A stretch of 50,771 bases of DNA from the NCBI GenBank assembly GCA_020832105.1, contig JAFIFH010000063.1:1-50771 (forward strand), given 5' to 3'. The stretch is from Idiomarina sp. (GTDB lineage: Bacteria > Pseudomonadota > Gammaproteobacteria > Enterobacterales > Alteromonadaceae). The first letter of the stretch is position 1. Each line of letters begins with the position of its first letter. The translations under genes and the position numbers were made by a program. Shown here one piece after another: positions 26,610 through 35,005 of this stretch. The notes beneath the pieces are model-generated. The model ran no database searches. It was not told the origin of the DNA and saw only the letters and a list, made by a program, of their open reading frames with translations.

Positions 26610-29600
26610 CTTCGTCTGCTGTCCTGACGCGCTGGGCGCTGCGCCGCCCTGTCACCGTCTGCATGATATTTCTTAGTATGCTGGTTCTGGGCATTTTGGC
26701 GACCCGTCTGCTCCCGTTGGAGAAAATACCCGGCGTGGATATTCCACAAATTATGATCCAGGTGCCCTACCCGGATGCGTCCCCTGCTGAGGTGGAACGC
26801 TTAATCACCCGCCCACTAGAAGAAGCCCTGGCAACTTTGTCTGGCGTGCAGGAAATGCGCTCGTTCTCCCGTGAGAACGGCGTTGACCTAGTCCTTGATT
26901 TTGCCTGGGACGACAATATTAACGCGCGTAATATCGAGGTGCGAGAGCAAATCGATAGCATCCGCGGCATACTGCCGGTGGACGTAGAGCGCATTTTTGT
27001 TTATCAGTTTAACACCGAAGATTTACCCGTCTTTCAGCTGCGAATCAGTAGTGAAGAAGACCTCAAGTTTGCCTGGGATTTGCTTGAACGGCATCTCAAA
27101 CGCCCGATGGAGCGGGTTGCTGGGGTGTCCCGAGTGGAGCTGTATGGTGTGGATAAACGTGAAATCGTGATTCGCTTGCAGGAAGACGCGATGCGCAGCT
27201 TTGGCCTTACTATCGCTCAAATCAGCGAGCCTCTGCGACGGGCCAATTTTTCATTAACCGCAGGCTATGTTGAGGACGAGCAACAACGTATTTTGCTCAA
27301 CCCTGTGGGAGAATTTCGCTCGCTGGATGATATTCGTGAGCTACATATCACCCGCCATATTCAATTAAAAGACCTCGCCGAGGTCGCCTATGAATTGCCA
27401 GAACGCCGTGACGGACGGCATTTTAATCAATCTTATGCGATTGGTATGAATGTGTATAAGGACTCCACCGCCAACCTGGTGGACGTGTCGGAACGTGCCT
27501 TACAGGTGGTCGAAGCCGCTCGGGTGCATCCGCAGTTCAGCAATATCGATTTAATGTTGATGGACGACACTGCCGCCAGTGTGAAGTCATCGCTCAATGA
27601 CTTATTAATGGCCGGCATGCTGGGCGCTTTCCTCTCGGTGATTGTGCTGTACACCTTTTTGCGCCACGCGGTCACCACGTTAATCGTGGTCATCTCGGTG
27701 CCGGTGGCGATTTTCCTAACCCTGGCCGTGATGTATCTGCTTGGTTACAGTCTCAATATTTTATCCATGATGGGACTAATGCTGGCGATTGGCATGCTGG
27801 TGGACAACGCAGTGGTTGTGACTGAAAGCATTCAGCAGGAAGGCGATGCCGAGCGCGGGATAAGCAAGGTTGCACTGGCCGTGATCGCCGGTACACTGAC
27901 CACAGCCATTGTATTTTTACCAACCATCTTCGGCGCTAAAGTGGAGATCACCGTGCTCCTTGAGCACGTTGCCATTGCTATCTGTATTTCCTTACTGGCC
28001 TCTCTTTTAGTCTCACAAACCCTGATCCCCTTGCTGCTGCACCATCTACCAGCACGGTTAATGCAGGAAAAGCCACGTAAGCCGCGCCTGAAGAAGGCCT
28101 ACCTTGCGAGTTTAGGCTGGAGTCAACGCCACCCGAAAAGCACAACTGTGCTGTTGTTATTGTTGCTGGCGTCAACCGTCATCCCCCTAGGTCAGGTCAC
28201 GACTGACCAGCCGGACATGGCCTACAACGATCGCTTAATTCTTAACTATCACCTGAAGGGCCAGTATCGTCTGGATGAGGTACAGGCTGAGGTGGCGTTA
28301 ATGGAAGCATATTTATACGCACACAAAGACGAATTTGAAATTGACCACGTGTATTCGTACTTTGCCACCAACCAGGCATTTTCGATGCTGCTGCTAAAGC
28401 CTGAGCGCAGCCTCTCGGTGAGTCAAATCCAGCAACGGGTGCGCGACAACTGGCCGCATCTAGTGCGCAGCGAACCGCAGTTCGGTTGGCGCGGTGGCAA
28501 TAACGGTGTGCAGATCACCCTCAACGGTACCTCCACCACCCGTTTGCAACAAATTGCTGATGACCTGGTGCCTGTGCTCAGCCAAATTGAAGGGCTTAGC
28601 GACGTGCGCTCAGAGGCGGACTCTGCGCAACACGAACTGCAGATACGGATCAACCGCACCCAGGCTCAGCGCCTGGGGTTATCAACCTCTGCCATTGCGA
28701 ATCAATTAAGCACCGCCTTACGCGGCGATCAGCTACGCTCTTTTCGCCATCACCCAAGCGGCGAGTTACGCATTCGCCTGACCTATGATGAAGCACTGGC
28801 ATCGTCCCTTGAGGCAGTTCAGCAACTGGTGATTGCCCAGTATCAGGGGCAACCGATTGCCCTCGCACACATTGCGGAATTTGAGCTGGTGCCGCGCTTG
28901 AGTGTGATCCGCCGCTATGATCGACAAACCTCCCTGCGGATAGGCGCTAATTTAGACGATATAACCATGCAGCAAGCCCGTGAATCGATCACGCTGGTGA
29001 TGCAGCAAGTGACCCTCGACGAAGGCTATCAATGGAGCCTGGATGGCGGCTTTCGTAGCTTTCAGGAAACCAGTAGCGTGATGCAAATCAATATGCTGCT
29101 CGCCCTGTGTTTAATTTACCTGGTGATGGCGGCGCTGTTTGAATCGCTGCTGTTACCCAACGCAGTGATTGGCTCCCTGCTGATGGCCATGGCCGGGGTC
29201 TTCTGGGCGCTATGGATCACCGGCACGCCGCTGGATATGATGGCCATGATTGGAATGCTGATCTTAATGGGCATTGTGGTCAACAATGGCATTGTACTGG
29301 TGGATAGGATTAACCAGCTAGCCACCACCATGGCGATTGATGAAGCGGTCATGCTGGCAGCCGAACAACGCGTGCGCCCAATTATGATGACCGTCAGCAC
29401 CACCATTCTCGGTTTATTACCCCTCGCATTTGGCACCACGCAGATAGGCGGCGATGGACCTCCCTATGCGCCCATGGCAATCGCTATCGTCGGTGGCTTA
29501 TTATTTTCCACCTTAACCAGTCTGTACTTTGTACCCCACGCATACCGGCGCCTGCTGGCGTGGAAAAGTTACTGGAATAAGGTCATCGCTTACAGCGCTA

Positions 29601-29635
29601 GCCCACGTGTAGCAAGGGGCATAGGCAAAGGCTGA
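26606..29635 (+). CDS. RND efflux pump subunit, second of a pair
   Basis: 1009 residues, HAE1/AcrB class, related to but clearly distinct from its upstream partner. Signatures: RRPVTVCMIFLSMLVLGIL, QIMIQVPYPDASPAEVERL and REQIDSIRGILPVDVERIFV. Helix 4 has Asp400-Asn401 (GMLVDNAVVV) and helix 10 has Asn893 (VVNNGIVLVDRIN), the same pattern of changes from AcrB as in the partner. The central region is short (28050-28140, Lys/Arg-rich), without the insert of the first pump. The start codon overlaps the partner's stop (ATGA). Ends the operon; the next gene has its own promoter. Confidence 0.93.
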   Translation: MTSSAVLTRWALRRPVTVCMIFLSMLVLGILATRLLPLEKIPGVDIPQIMIQVPYPDASPAEVERLITRPLEEALATLSGVQEMRSFSRENGVDLVLDFAWDDNINARNIEVREQIDSIRGILPVDVERIFVYQFNTEDLPVFQLRISSEEDLKFAWDLLERHLKRPMERVAGVSRVELYGVDKREIVIRLQEDAMRSFGLTIAQISEPLRRANFSLTAGYVEDEQQRILLNPVGEFRSLDDIRELHITRHIQLKDLAEVAYELPERRDGRHFNQSYAIGMNVYKDSTANLVDVSERALQVVEAARVHPQFSNIDLMLMDDTAASVKSSLNDLLMAGMLGAFLSVIVLYTFLRHAVTTLIVVISVPVAIFLTLAVMYLLGYSLNILSMMGLMLAIGMLVDNAVVVTESIQQEGDAERGISKVALAVIAGTLTTAIVFLPTIFGAKVEITVLLEHVAIAICISLLASLLVSQTLIPLLLHHLPARLMQEKPRKPRLKKAYLASLGWSQRHPKSTTVLLLLLLASTVIPLGQVTTDQPDMAYNDRLILNYHLKGQYRLDEVQAEVALMEAYLYAHKDEFEIDHVYSYFATNQAFSMLLLKPERSLSVSQIQQRVRDNWPHLVRSEPQFGWRGGNNGVQITLNGTSTTRLQQIADDLVPVLSQIEGLSDVRSEADSAQHELQIRINRTQAQRLGLSTSAIANQLSTALRGDQLRSFRHHPSGELRIRLTYDEALASSLEAVQQLVIAQYQGQPIALAHIAEFELVPRLSVIRRYDRQTSLRIGANLDDITMQQARESITLVMQQVTLDEGYQWSLDGGFRSFQETSSVMQINMLLALCLIYLVMAALFESLLLPNAVIGSLLMAMAGVFWALWITGTPLDMMAMIGMLILMGIVVNNGIVLVDRINQLATTMAIDEAVMLAAEQRVRPIMMTVSTTILGLLPLAFGTTQIGGDGPPYAPMAIAIVGGLLFSTLTSLYFVPHAYRRLLAWKSYWNKVIAYSASPRVARGIGKG

Positions 29636-29660
29636 AATGGCGGTCGGTTTTCTGTATAAT
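29632..29660 (+). promoter_or_regulatory. Predicted sigma-70 promoter of the KamA-family gene
   Basis: CTGAAA (29632-29637) is followed by a 17 bp spacer and a perfect TATAAT (29655-29660). The leader would be about 55 nt. The -35 box overlaps the stop of the preceding pump gene, so the aminomutase gene can be expressed independently. Confidence 0.6.
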
Positions 29661-29722
29661 ATGACGCCTTTGATATGATCATCCTTTTGCTTTAGCAAAC
29701 AGAACGGGGAAGATAGGCATAT

Positions 29723-31063
29723 ATGCAGCAAGTAGTTAACATCCAACCGCCACAGTTTTTGCCGCGCAAATTTAAGGTGTATCAGCATCGTCAGCTGGAC
29801 AAGATAGAAGCGTTGAAACACGTGCCTGACGAGATGCTGTTTGAAATGAAAGTGGTTGCCAATGTATTACCGTTTCGGGTCAACGAGTATGTGTTCAACG
29901 AGTTGATCGATTGGGACAATGTGCCCAATGACCCGGTGTTTCAATTGGTGTTTCCACAGCGTGAAATGATTGACCCGAAAGCCTACGATCGTATGGCCGA
30001 GTTGATGCAAAGTGGTGGCACCACGCAGGAGATTTTTCAGCTGGCAGAAGTGCTGCGCGCTGAGATGAACCCGCACCCGGCCGGTCAGACGGAGATGAAT
30101 GTACCGACGATTGATGGTGAGCCGCTCGAAGGCATGCAGCATAAATATCGTGAAACGGTATTGTTCTTCCCGTCACAAGGTCAGTATTGCCACTCTTATT
30201 GCACCTTTTGCTTTCGCTGGGCGCAGTTCGTCGGTAAATCGTTACGCATGAACTCCAATGACGCCGAGTCGTTGCATGCATATTTAGAAGAGCATAAAGA
30301 AGTCACTGACCTATTGGTCACTGGTGGTGACCCTATGGTCATGCGCACGAAAAAACTGCGTGAGTACCTGGAGCCACTGACCGACGCTAAATATGACCAT
30401 GTGCAGACGATCCGTATTGGTAGTAAATCACTGACCTTCTGGCCCTACCGGTATATCAGCGATCCCGACGCGGATGAGCTGCTTGCGCTATTGGAAAAGC
30501 TGGTCAAAGCCGGTAAGCACGTGTCCTTTATGGCGCACTTTAATCACCCTCAGGAAATGCGCACCGAAGTTTGTCACGAAGCAATCCGTCGTATTCAAGC
30601 AACAGGTGTGGTGATTCGCTGTCAGGCACCGCTATTGAATAACCTCAACAATGATTCACAAGCCTGGGTAGAGATGTGGCAAGAGCAGGTTCGTCTTGGC
30701 ATGGTGCCCTATTACATGTTTGTGGAGCGTGACACCGGCGCTAAGCGGTATTTCGAAGTACCGCTCTATCGTTGCTGGGAAATCTTCCGCGAGGCTTACA
30801 AGCAGGTTTCAGGTCTTGCGCGCACGGTTCGCGGTCCTTCTATGTCAGCAGGCCCGGGTAAAGTTGAAGTGCAAGGGGTCAGCGAAATTGCTGGCGAGAA
30901 AGTCTTTGTGCTGCGCTTTATCCAAGCGCGAAACCCAGATTGGGTACAGCGTCCGTTTTTCGCTAAGTACGATGAGACAGCGACCTGGTTGAATGATCTG
31001 CAACCTGCATTTGGTGAAGACAAGTTCTTCTGGCAGGACGAATATGAAGCCATGCAAGGCTAA
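29723..31063 (+). CDS. KamA-family radical SAM aminomutase, substrate uncertain
   Basis: 446 residues. The radical SAM cluster motif is Cys156, Cys160 and Cys163 (CHSYCTFC), followed by GGDP at 201-204. A gapless comparison, from memory, with Clostridium subterminale lysine 2,3-aminomutase from the PYY segment to the PLP lysine places Lys380 (AGPGKVEV) at PLP-binding Lys337, and Arg165 at the carboxylate-binding Arg134. The two Asp residues that hold the lysine side chain (Asp293, Asp330) are replaced by Arg336 and Ser373. Glutamate 2,3-aminomutase has Lys and Asn there, so an acidic substrate is plausible. It is longer than EpmB (about 340), and no acetyltransferase partner (AblB) is near. 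Single gene between its own promoter and terminator. Confidence 0.85.
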   Translation: MQQVVNIQPPQFLPRKFKVYQHRQLDKIEALKHVPDEMLFEMKVVANVLPFRVNEYVFNELIDWDNVPNDPVFQLVFPQREMIDPKAYDRMAELMQSGGTTQEIFQLAEVLRAEMNPHPAGQTEMNVPTIDGEPLEGMQHKYRETVLFFPSQGQYCHSYCTFCFRWAQFVGKSLRMNSNDAESLHAYLEEHKEVTDLLVTGGDPMVMRTKKLREYLEPLTDAKYDHVQTIRIGSKSLTFWPYRYISDPDADELLALLEKLVKAGKHVSFMAHFNHPQEMRTEVCHEAIRRIQATGVVIRCQAPLLNNLNNDSQAWVEMWQEQVRLGMVPYYMFVERDTGAKRYFEVPLYRCWEIFREAYKQVSGLARTVRGPSMSAGPGKVEVQGVSEIAGEKVFVLRFIQARNPDWVQRPFFAKYDETATWLNDLQPAFGEDKFFWQDEYEAMQG

Positions 31064-31085
31064 TAAGTAGCTGCTCACTGCAGAC

Positions 31086-31121
31086 AAAAAAGGCGCGCCG
31101 GGTCATCGGCGCGCCTTTTTT
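31086..31121 (+). terminator. Bidirectional intrinsic terminator after the KamA-family gene
   Basis: Perfect 15 bp inverted repeat (31086-31100 with 31107-31121, GGCGCGCCG core) with a 6 nt GGTCAT loop, flanked by six A and six T. It serves the aminomutase gene and the convergent kdsB operon, whose last gene ends at 31150. Confidence 0.92.
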
Positions 31122-31149
31122 AATCGCTAAGTGAGGTCAATACGCTGGT

Positions 31150-31920
31150 TTAACTGCCACCCAGGGACTTACGTACGCGCTCGAGATCCTCTGGGGTGTC
31201 AATACCTGGGGGCGGCTCAGCAATGGCCTGAGCCACGTGAATACGCTCACCGTACCACAACACTCTGAGTTGCTCTAATGACTCGAGACGCTCCAGCGGG
31301 CTGGCGTCCCACTCAGCATAACGGTGAATAAAGCCCGCTCGATAAGCATAGATGCCAACGTGGCGCAAATAGCCCTCGCTGAGTTCTGCGACATCCCCCG
31401 GTTGCTGAGCGGCCATAAACTGTGCCCGATCATACGGGATCGGCGCACGACTGAAATATAAAGCATAGCCACTACCATCCAGTACCACTTTGACTGCATT
31501 AGGATTGAATACTTCGTCCACGCTAGTCATTGGTACCGCCAGTGTCGCCATCGGCGCGTTACGCTGAGAGGCTAAATTTTCAGCTACCTGACGAATAATT
31601 TGCGGCGGTATTTGCGGCTCGTCGCCTTGCACGTTCACCACCACTTCGTCATCCGCCAGTGCCATTAAATCAATCACTTCAGCTAAACGCTCAGTGCCGG
31701 AGCGGTGTTCCGTTGAGGTCATCACAGCCTGGCCGCCAAACGACTTCACTGCGTCGACAATGCGTTGATCATCAGTGGCCACAATAACTTCCGCCGCACC
31801 ACTTTCCAAAGCACGCTCATAAACGTGCTGGATCATGGGCTTGCCCGCAATATCCGCCAAAGGCTTGCCGGGTAACCTGCTCGAGTCGTGACGCGCGGGA
31901 ATGACAACGGTAAAGCTCAT
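31150..31920 (-). CDS. kdsB: 3-deoxy-manno-octulosonate cytidylyltransferase
   Basis: 256 residues. It activates Kdo with CTP to CMP-Kdo for lipopolysaccharide inner core synthesis. Signatures: [20 protein letters not shown] for nucleotide binding, [46 protein letters not shown] with the metal-binding Asp, and [11 protein letters not shown]. The ATG overlaps the ycaR stop (ATGA). Last gene of the comEC-msbA-lpxK-ycaR-kdsB run, next to a strong terminator. Confidence 0.96.
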   Translation of the reverse strand: MSFTVVIPARHDSSRLPGKPLADIAGKPMIQHVYERALESGAAEVIVATDDQRIVDAVKSFGGQAVMTSTEHRSGTERLAEVIDLMALADDEVVVNVQGDEPQIPPQIIRQVAENLASQRNAPMATLAVPMTSVDEVFNPNAVKVVLDGSGYALYFSRAPIPYDRAQFMAAQQPGDVAELSEGYLRHVGIYAYRAGFIHRYAEWDASPLERLESLEQLRVLWYGERIHVAQAIAEPPPGIDTPEDLERVRKSLGGS

Positions 31921-32117
31921 GATTTTGCCACCTTCTCCAGCTCATCGGTGGACAGCTCTCGTGCTGCGTCTGCCAGTAGAGCCGGAATACCGTCATTCAC
32001 CGGGTACGCCAGGCGCTCACCACGGCACACTAATTCGGTTTTATCGTTATTCCAGACTAACTTTCCCTTACAGGATGGACAGGCCACGATAGCCAGTAAG
32101 TTTGCATTAAGTGTCAT
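31917..32117 (-). CDS. ycaR: Trm112-family small zinc-ribbon-like protein
   Basis: 66 residues from the ATG at 32117; the open frame continues upstream inside lpxK without support. It starts [20 protein letters not shown] with one CPSC knuckle, and the second pair of zinc ligands is reduced to a single Cys ([20 protein letters not shown]), as in E. coli YcaR. It occurs between lpxK and kdsB in many gammaproteobacteria. Function is not firmly known; Trm112 homologues stabilise methyltransferases in eukaryotes and archaea. Overlaps lpxK by 11 bp and kdsB by 4 bp. Confidence 0.93.
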   Translation of the reverse strand: MTLNANLLAIVACPSCKGKLVWNNDKTELVCRGERLAYPVNDGIPALLADAARELSTDELEKVAKS

Positions 32118-33183
32118 CGATATGCTCCTGCACTCGTTGAATAAACTGTTCAATAAATCCGTCTGGCAACACCGCCCCAACCTTTAGATAATACCAATGG
32201 GGCCTTGCAAAGGCGCGGCATTTGACCGCATCTTTCTCGGTCATTACCAGTGGATACAGATTGCTTATATCAAAAAAATCCGCTGCCTCATACGCATGAT
32301 GATCGCTAAATACACGCGTCTCCGTAATATGCAATTGCTGTGTCGCCAACAAGTCAAAAAATCGCCGCGGGTTACCAATGCCTGCCACTGCAATCACCGA
32401 CTCGCCATCTGGCGTTTCAATAGGTTGCTGGTCTTTCACCCGGTACCAGCCCAGCGGCTGAATTTGCATGGCCACGCTGTGCAGCGAACTTAACGCGGGT
32501 ACATTCTGCAGTCTTTGCTGGGCGTTGGACGAGGCCGGGGCATCTGCAACCTGCGCGCCATTGAGAATCACGTAGTCGACCCGCTTTAAGCGAGATTTCG
32601 CTTCACGCAAAGGCCCACATGGCAACCGCCAACCGTTACCCAACCCGCGGCTGGTATCCACCACCGCAAATTCAATATCCCGGGCAAGGGCATAATGCTG
32701 CAAGCCATCATCGCTAATAATGACATTACAGTCATGGTTTTCTAACAAGAAGCGTGCGGCTTCACTGCGCTTAGGGCTGACCACCACAGGTACCTGCGAA
32801 ATCGCATGCAACATAAAAGGCTCATCGCCAACCTGCGCCGGGTCGCTTTGGTTACTCACCGCTTGCGGAAACGGCCCTTTGCCGCCATAGCCCCGTGACA
32901 CGATGCCCGGTTTAAAACCACGTGCAAGCAGCGCGTCCACCAGTGCCATGGTCAACGGGGTCTTGCCGGTGCCGCCGACACTGATATTGCCCACCACAAT
33001 CACCGGCACCGGTGCACGATACTGACGTCGAAGCCTGAGCTTAAAGGTCAAACGGCGCAAACCACTTAGCAGCACAAATAGCCAGTTTAGCGGAATCAAC
33101 AACCACAACAGCGGATGTAACCAGGGTTGATACCACCACCGGTTTATTCGCCCGGTTTCACTCGTGGCATGTTTATCATTCAC
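32107..33183 (-). CDS. lpxK: Tetraacyldisaccharide 4'-kinase
   Basis: 358 residues; start is a GTG (33183) overlapping the msbA stop as GTGA. It phosphorylates the lipid A disaccharide at the 4' position at the inner membrane. The N-terminal membrane-associated helix (LHPLLWLLIPLNWLFVLLSG) is followed by the P-loop VGNISVGGTGKTPL. Further family features are SRGYGG, GDEPFMLH, ISDDGLQHYAL and VTMTEKDAVK-like VMTEKDAVKCRAFA. Gene order msbA-lpxK is standard, coupling lipid A completion to export. Confidence 0.95.
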   Translation of the reverse strand: MNDKHATSETGRINRWWYQPWLHPLLWLLIPLNWLFVLLSGLRRLTFKLRLRRQYRAPVPVIVVGNISVGGTGKTPLTMALVDALLARGFKPGIVSRGYGGKGPFPQAVSNQSDPAQVGDEPFMLHAISQVPVVVSPKRSEAARFLLENHDCNVIISDDGLQHYALARDIEFAVVDTSRGLGNGWRLPCGPLREAKSRLKRVDYVILNGAQVADAPASSNAQQRLQNVPALSSLHSVAMQIQPLGWYRVKDQQPIETPDGESVIAVAGIGNPRRFFDLLATQQLHITETRVFSDHHAYEAADFFDISNLYPLVMTEKDAVKCRAFARPHWYYLKVGAVLPDGFIEQFIQRVQEHIDDT

Positions 33184-34931
33184 TCAATACCACCAAACTG
33201 CATATTATGTAACTGGGCATACGCCCCACCCTGCGCGAGCAAGGTTTCGTGATTGCCGCGCTCTATCACCCGGCCATGTTCAAGTACCAGAATTTCATCT
33301 GCACTTTCGATGGTCGACAGGCGATGCGCGATCACTAACGAGGTGCGGTTCTGCTGCAGGTTATCCAGCGCTTGCTGGATGTGCCGTTCTGATTCGGTGT
33401 CCAGTGCCGACGTTGCCTCATCGAGAATAAGTACGGGTGCGTCACGTAGCAAGGCCCGTGCAATGGCTAGCCGCTGCCTTTGACCACCAGAGAGCATCAC
33501 GCCATTTTCACCCACCACGGTATTTAAACCTTGTGGCATATTGTCGATAAATTCATCGCAATAGGCTAAACGGATAGCTTCATCAATCCGTTCCTGACTG
33601 ACTTTGCCAGCGGCGCCGTACGCGATATTGTTCGCAATAGTGTCGTTGAATAAGGTGACGCTTTGCGAGACCACCGCAAACTGGCGACGCAGGGACTTCA
33701 GCGTATATTCGCGAATGTCGTGACCGTCAAGTTCAATACTGCCGGTTTCATAATCATAAAAGCGGGTGAGCAACGACGAAATTGTCGACTTACCACTGCC
33801 TGAACGCCCCACTAGCGCCACGGTTTTACCCGCCTCCACGGTGAAGCTGACATCATGTAATGCCGGTTCTTCCGCTTCTGGATAGCTAAAGGTGACGTTC
33901 TTAAATTGCAGATCACCTTTTGCCCGGTCCAGCACACGCTTGCCGGTATCAACCTCTTTTTGCTGATCAAGCACCGAGAATATACTCGCAGCGGCCGCCA
34001 GACCACGTTGAAAATCAGCGTTCACATTGGTTAATTGTTTGAGCGGACGCAGCAGCATAATCATTGCCGTCAGCAAGGTCGTAAACGCCCCTGGCGTGAG
34101 CTCTTCGAGCATGGTGGGGAAGCTCGCAATCACCAGCACCATGGACAGGCTAAAAGAGGCGATAAGCTGAATTACGGAGGTACTGACGGTGCGTGTATTG
34201 ACCAGCTTCATATTCTGCTGGCGGGTTACCTTATTGATTTCACTAAAGCGCTCGGCTTCCTGTTTCTGGCCTTCAAACATCACCACCACCTGGTGGCCGT
34301 TGATCATTTGTTCGGCAGTGGTGGTGACATTACCCATTGCAGTTTGAATACGCCCACTGACCTGACGAAACCGCTTAGATACAACCGCCACGACTTTGCC
34401 AATCACCGGACCTATCAACAGGAACACCAACGATAATTGCCAGCTATGGTAAAACATCAGGCCAAGCAGACCGATGACGAAAGCGCCGTCACGGATCATG
34501 ATCAGTAATGCGCGACTACATGCTTCTGCAAGCTGTTGGGTGTCGTAAGTAATTTTCGATATTAAATCACCGGTAGACACCCTGTCGTGGTAAGACACTG
34601 GTACTCGCATCAGGTGTTCAAAAAGTTGTTGCCGCATCGTGCTGACGATATGAAAGCCGACATAACTGAGAAAATAGGTGGACGCGAAGTTGAAAAACCC
34701 ACGCAATAAAAATATGAAAGGCACAAAAATCGCACCATAAATTAAGATGGTTGGGTTACTTTGCGCCAGCCCATCGTCAATCAGCGTTTTGATATTGGCA
34801 AAGAAAAAGGTATCAACGCCTGCATAGCCAATCATACCCACGACCGCGGCGATAAACGCTAGTCGATAAGGTTTGACGTACTTGATTAAGCGACGGAAAG
34901 TTTGCTGTCGGACTGCTTTTTGTGAATCCAT
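33180..34931 (-). CDS. msbA: Lipid A ABC exporter, ATP-binding and permease protein
   Basis: 583 residues from the ATG at 34931, the usual MsbA length; the open frame runs to 35081 inside comEC and that part is not conserved. Six transmembrane helices (residues about 25-310) are followed by an ABC ATPase domain: Walker A GRSGSGKST, signature LSGGQRQRLAIARALL, Walker B VLILDEATSALD, and the switch His in VIAHRLST. It flips lipid A-core across the inner membrane. The ribosome binding site is weak. It lies 74 bp behind comEC and overlaps lpxK. Confidence 0.96.
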   Translation of the reverse strand: MDSQKAVRQQTFRRLIKYVKPYRLAFIAAVVGMIGYAGVDTFFFANIKTLIDDGLAQSNPTILIYGAIFVPFIFLLRGFFNFASTYFLSYVGFHIVSTMRQQLFEHLMRVPVSYHDRVSTGDLISKITYDTQQLAEACSRALLIMIRDGAFVIGLLGLMFYHSWQLSLVFLLIGPVIGKVVAVVSKRFRQVSGRIQTAMGNVTTTAEQMINGHQVVVMFEGQKQEAERFSEINKVTRQQNMKLVNTRTVSTSVIQLIASFSLSMVLVIASFPTMLEELTPGAFTTLLTAMIMLLRPLKQLTNVNADFQRGLAAAASIFSVLDQQKEVDTGKRVLDRAKGDLQFKNVTFSYPEAEEPALHDVSFTVEAGKTVALVGRSGSGKSTISSLLTRFYDYETGSIELDGHDIREYTLKSLRRQFAVVSQSVTLFNDTIANNIAYGAAGKVSQERIDEAIRLAYCDEFIDNMPQGLNTVVGENGVMLSGGQRQRLAIARALLRDAPVLILDEATSALDTESERHIQQALDNLQQNRTSLVIAHRLSTIESADEILVLEHGRVIERGNHETLLAQGGAYAQLHNMQFGGIE

Positions 34932-35005
34932 GCATGCGCCATATGTGGAAAAAGACCGTCGCATTTTACCTGAAAGGTGCCCCTTGTGACCAGCACCGAC
35001 CAATT

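Noticed and set aside
31888-32187. Plus-strand open frames opposite kdsB and ycaR.
   Set aside because: They are antisense to well-supported genes, with no ribosome binding site and no recognisable protein features; the same applies to the other antisense frames in the window.
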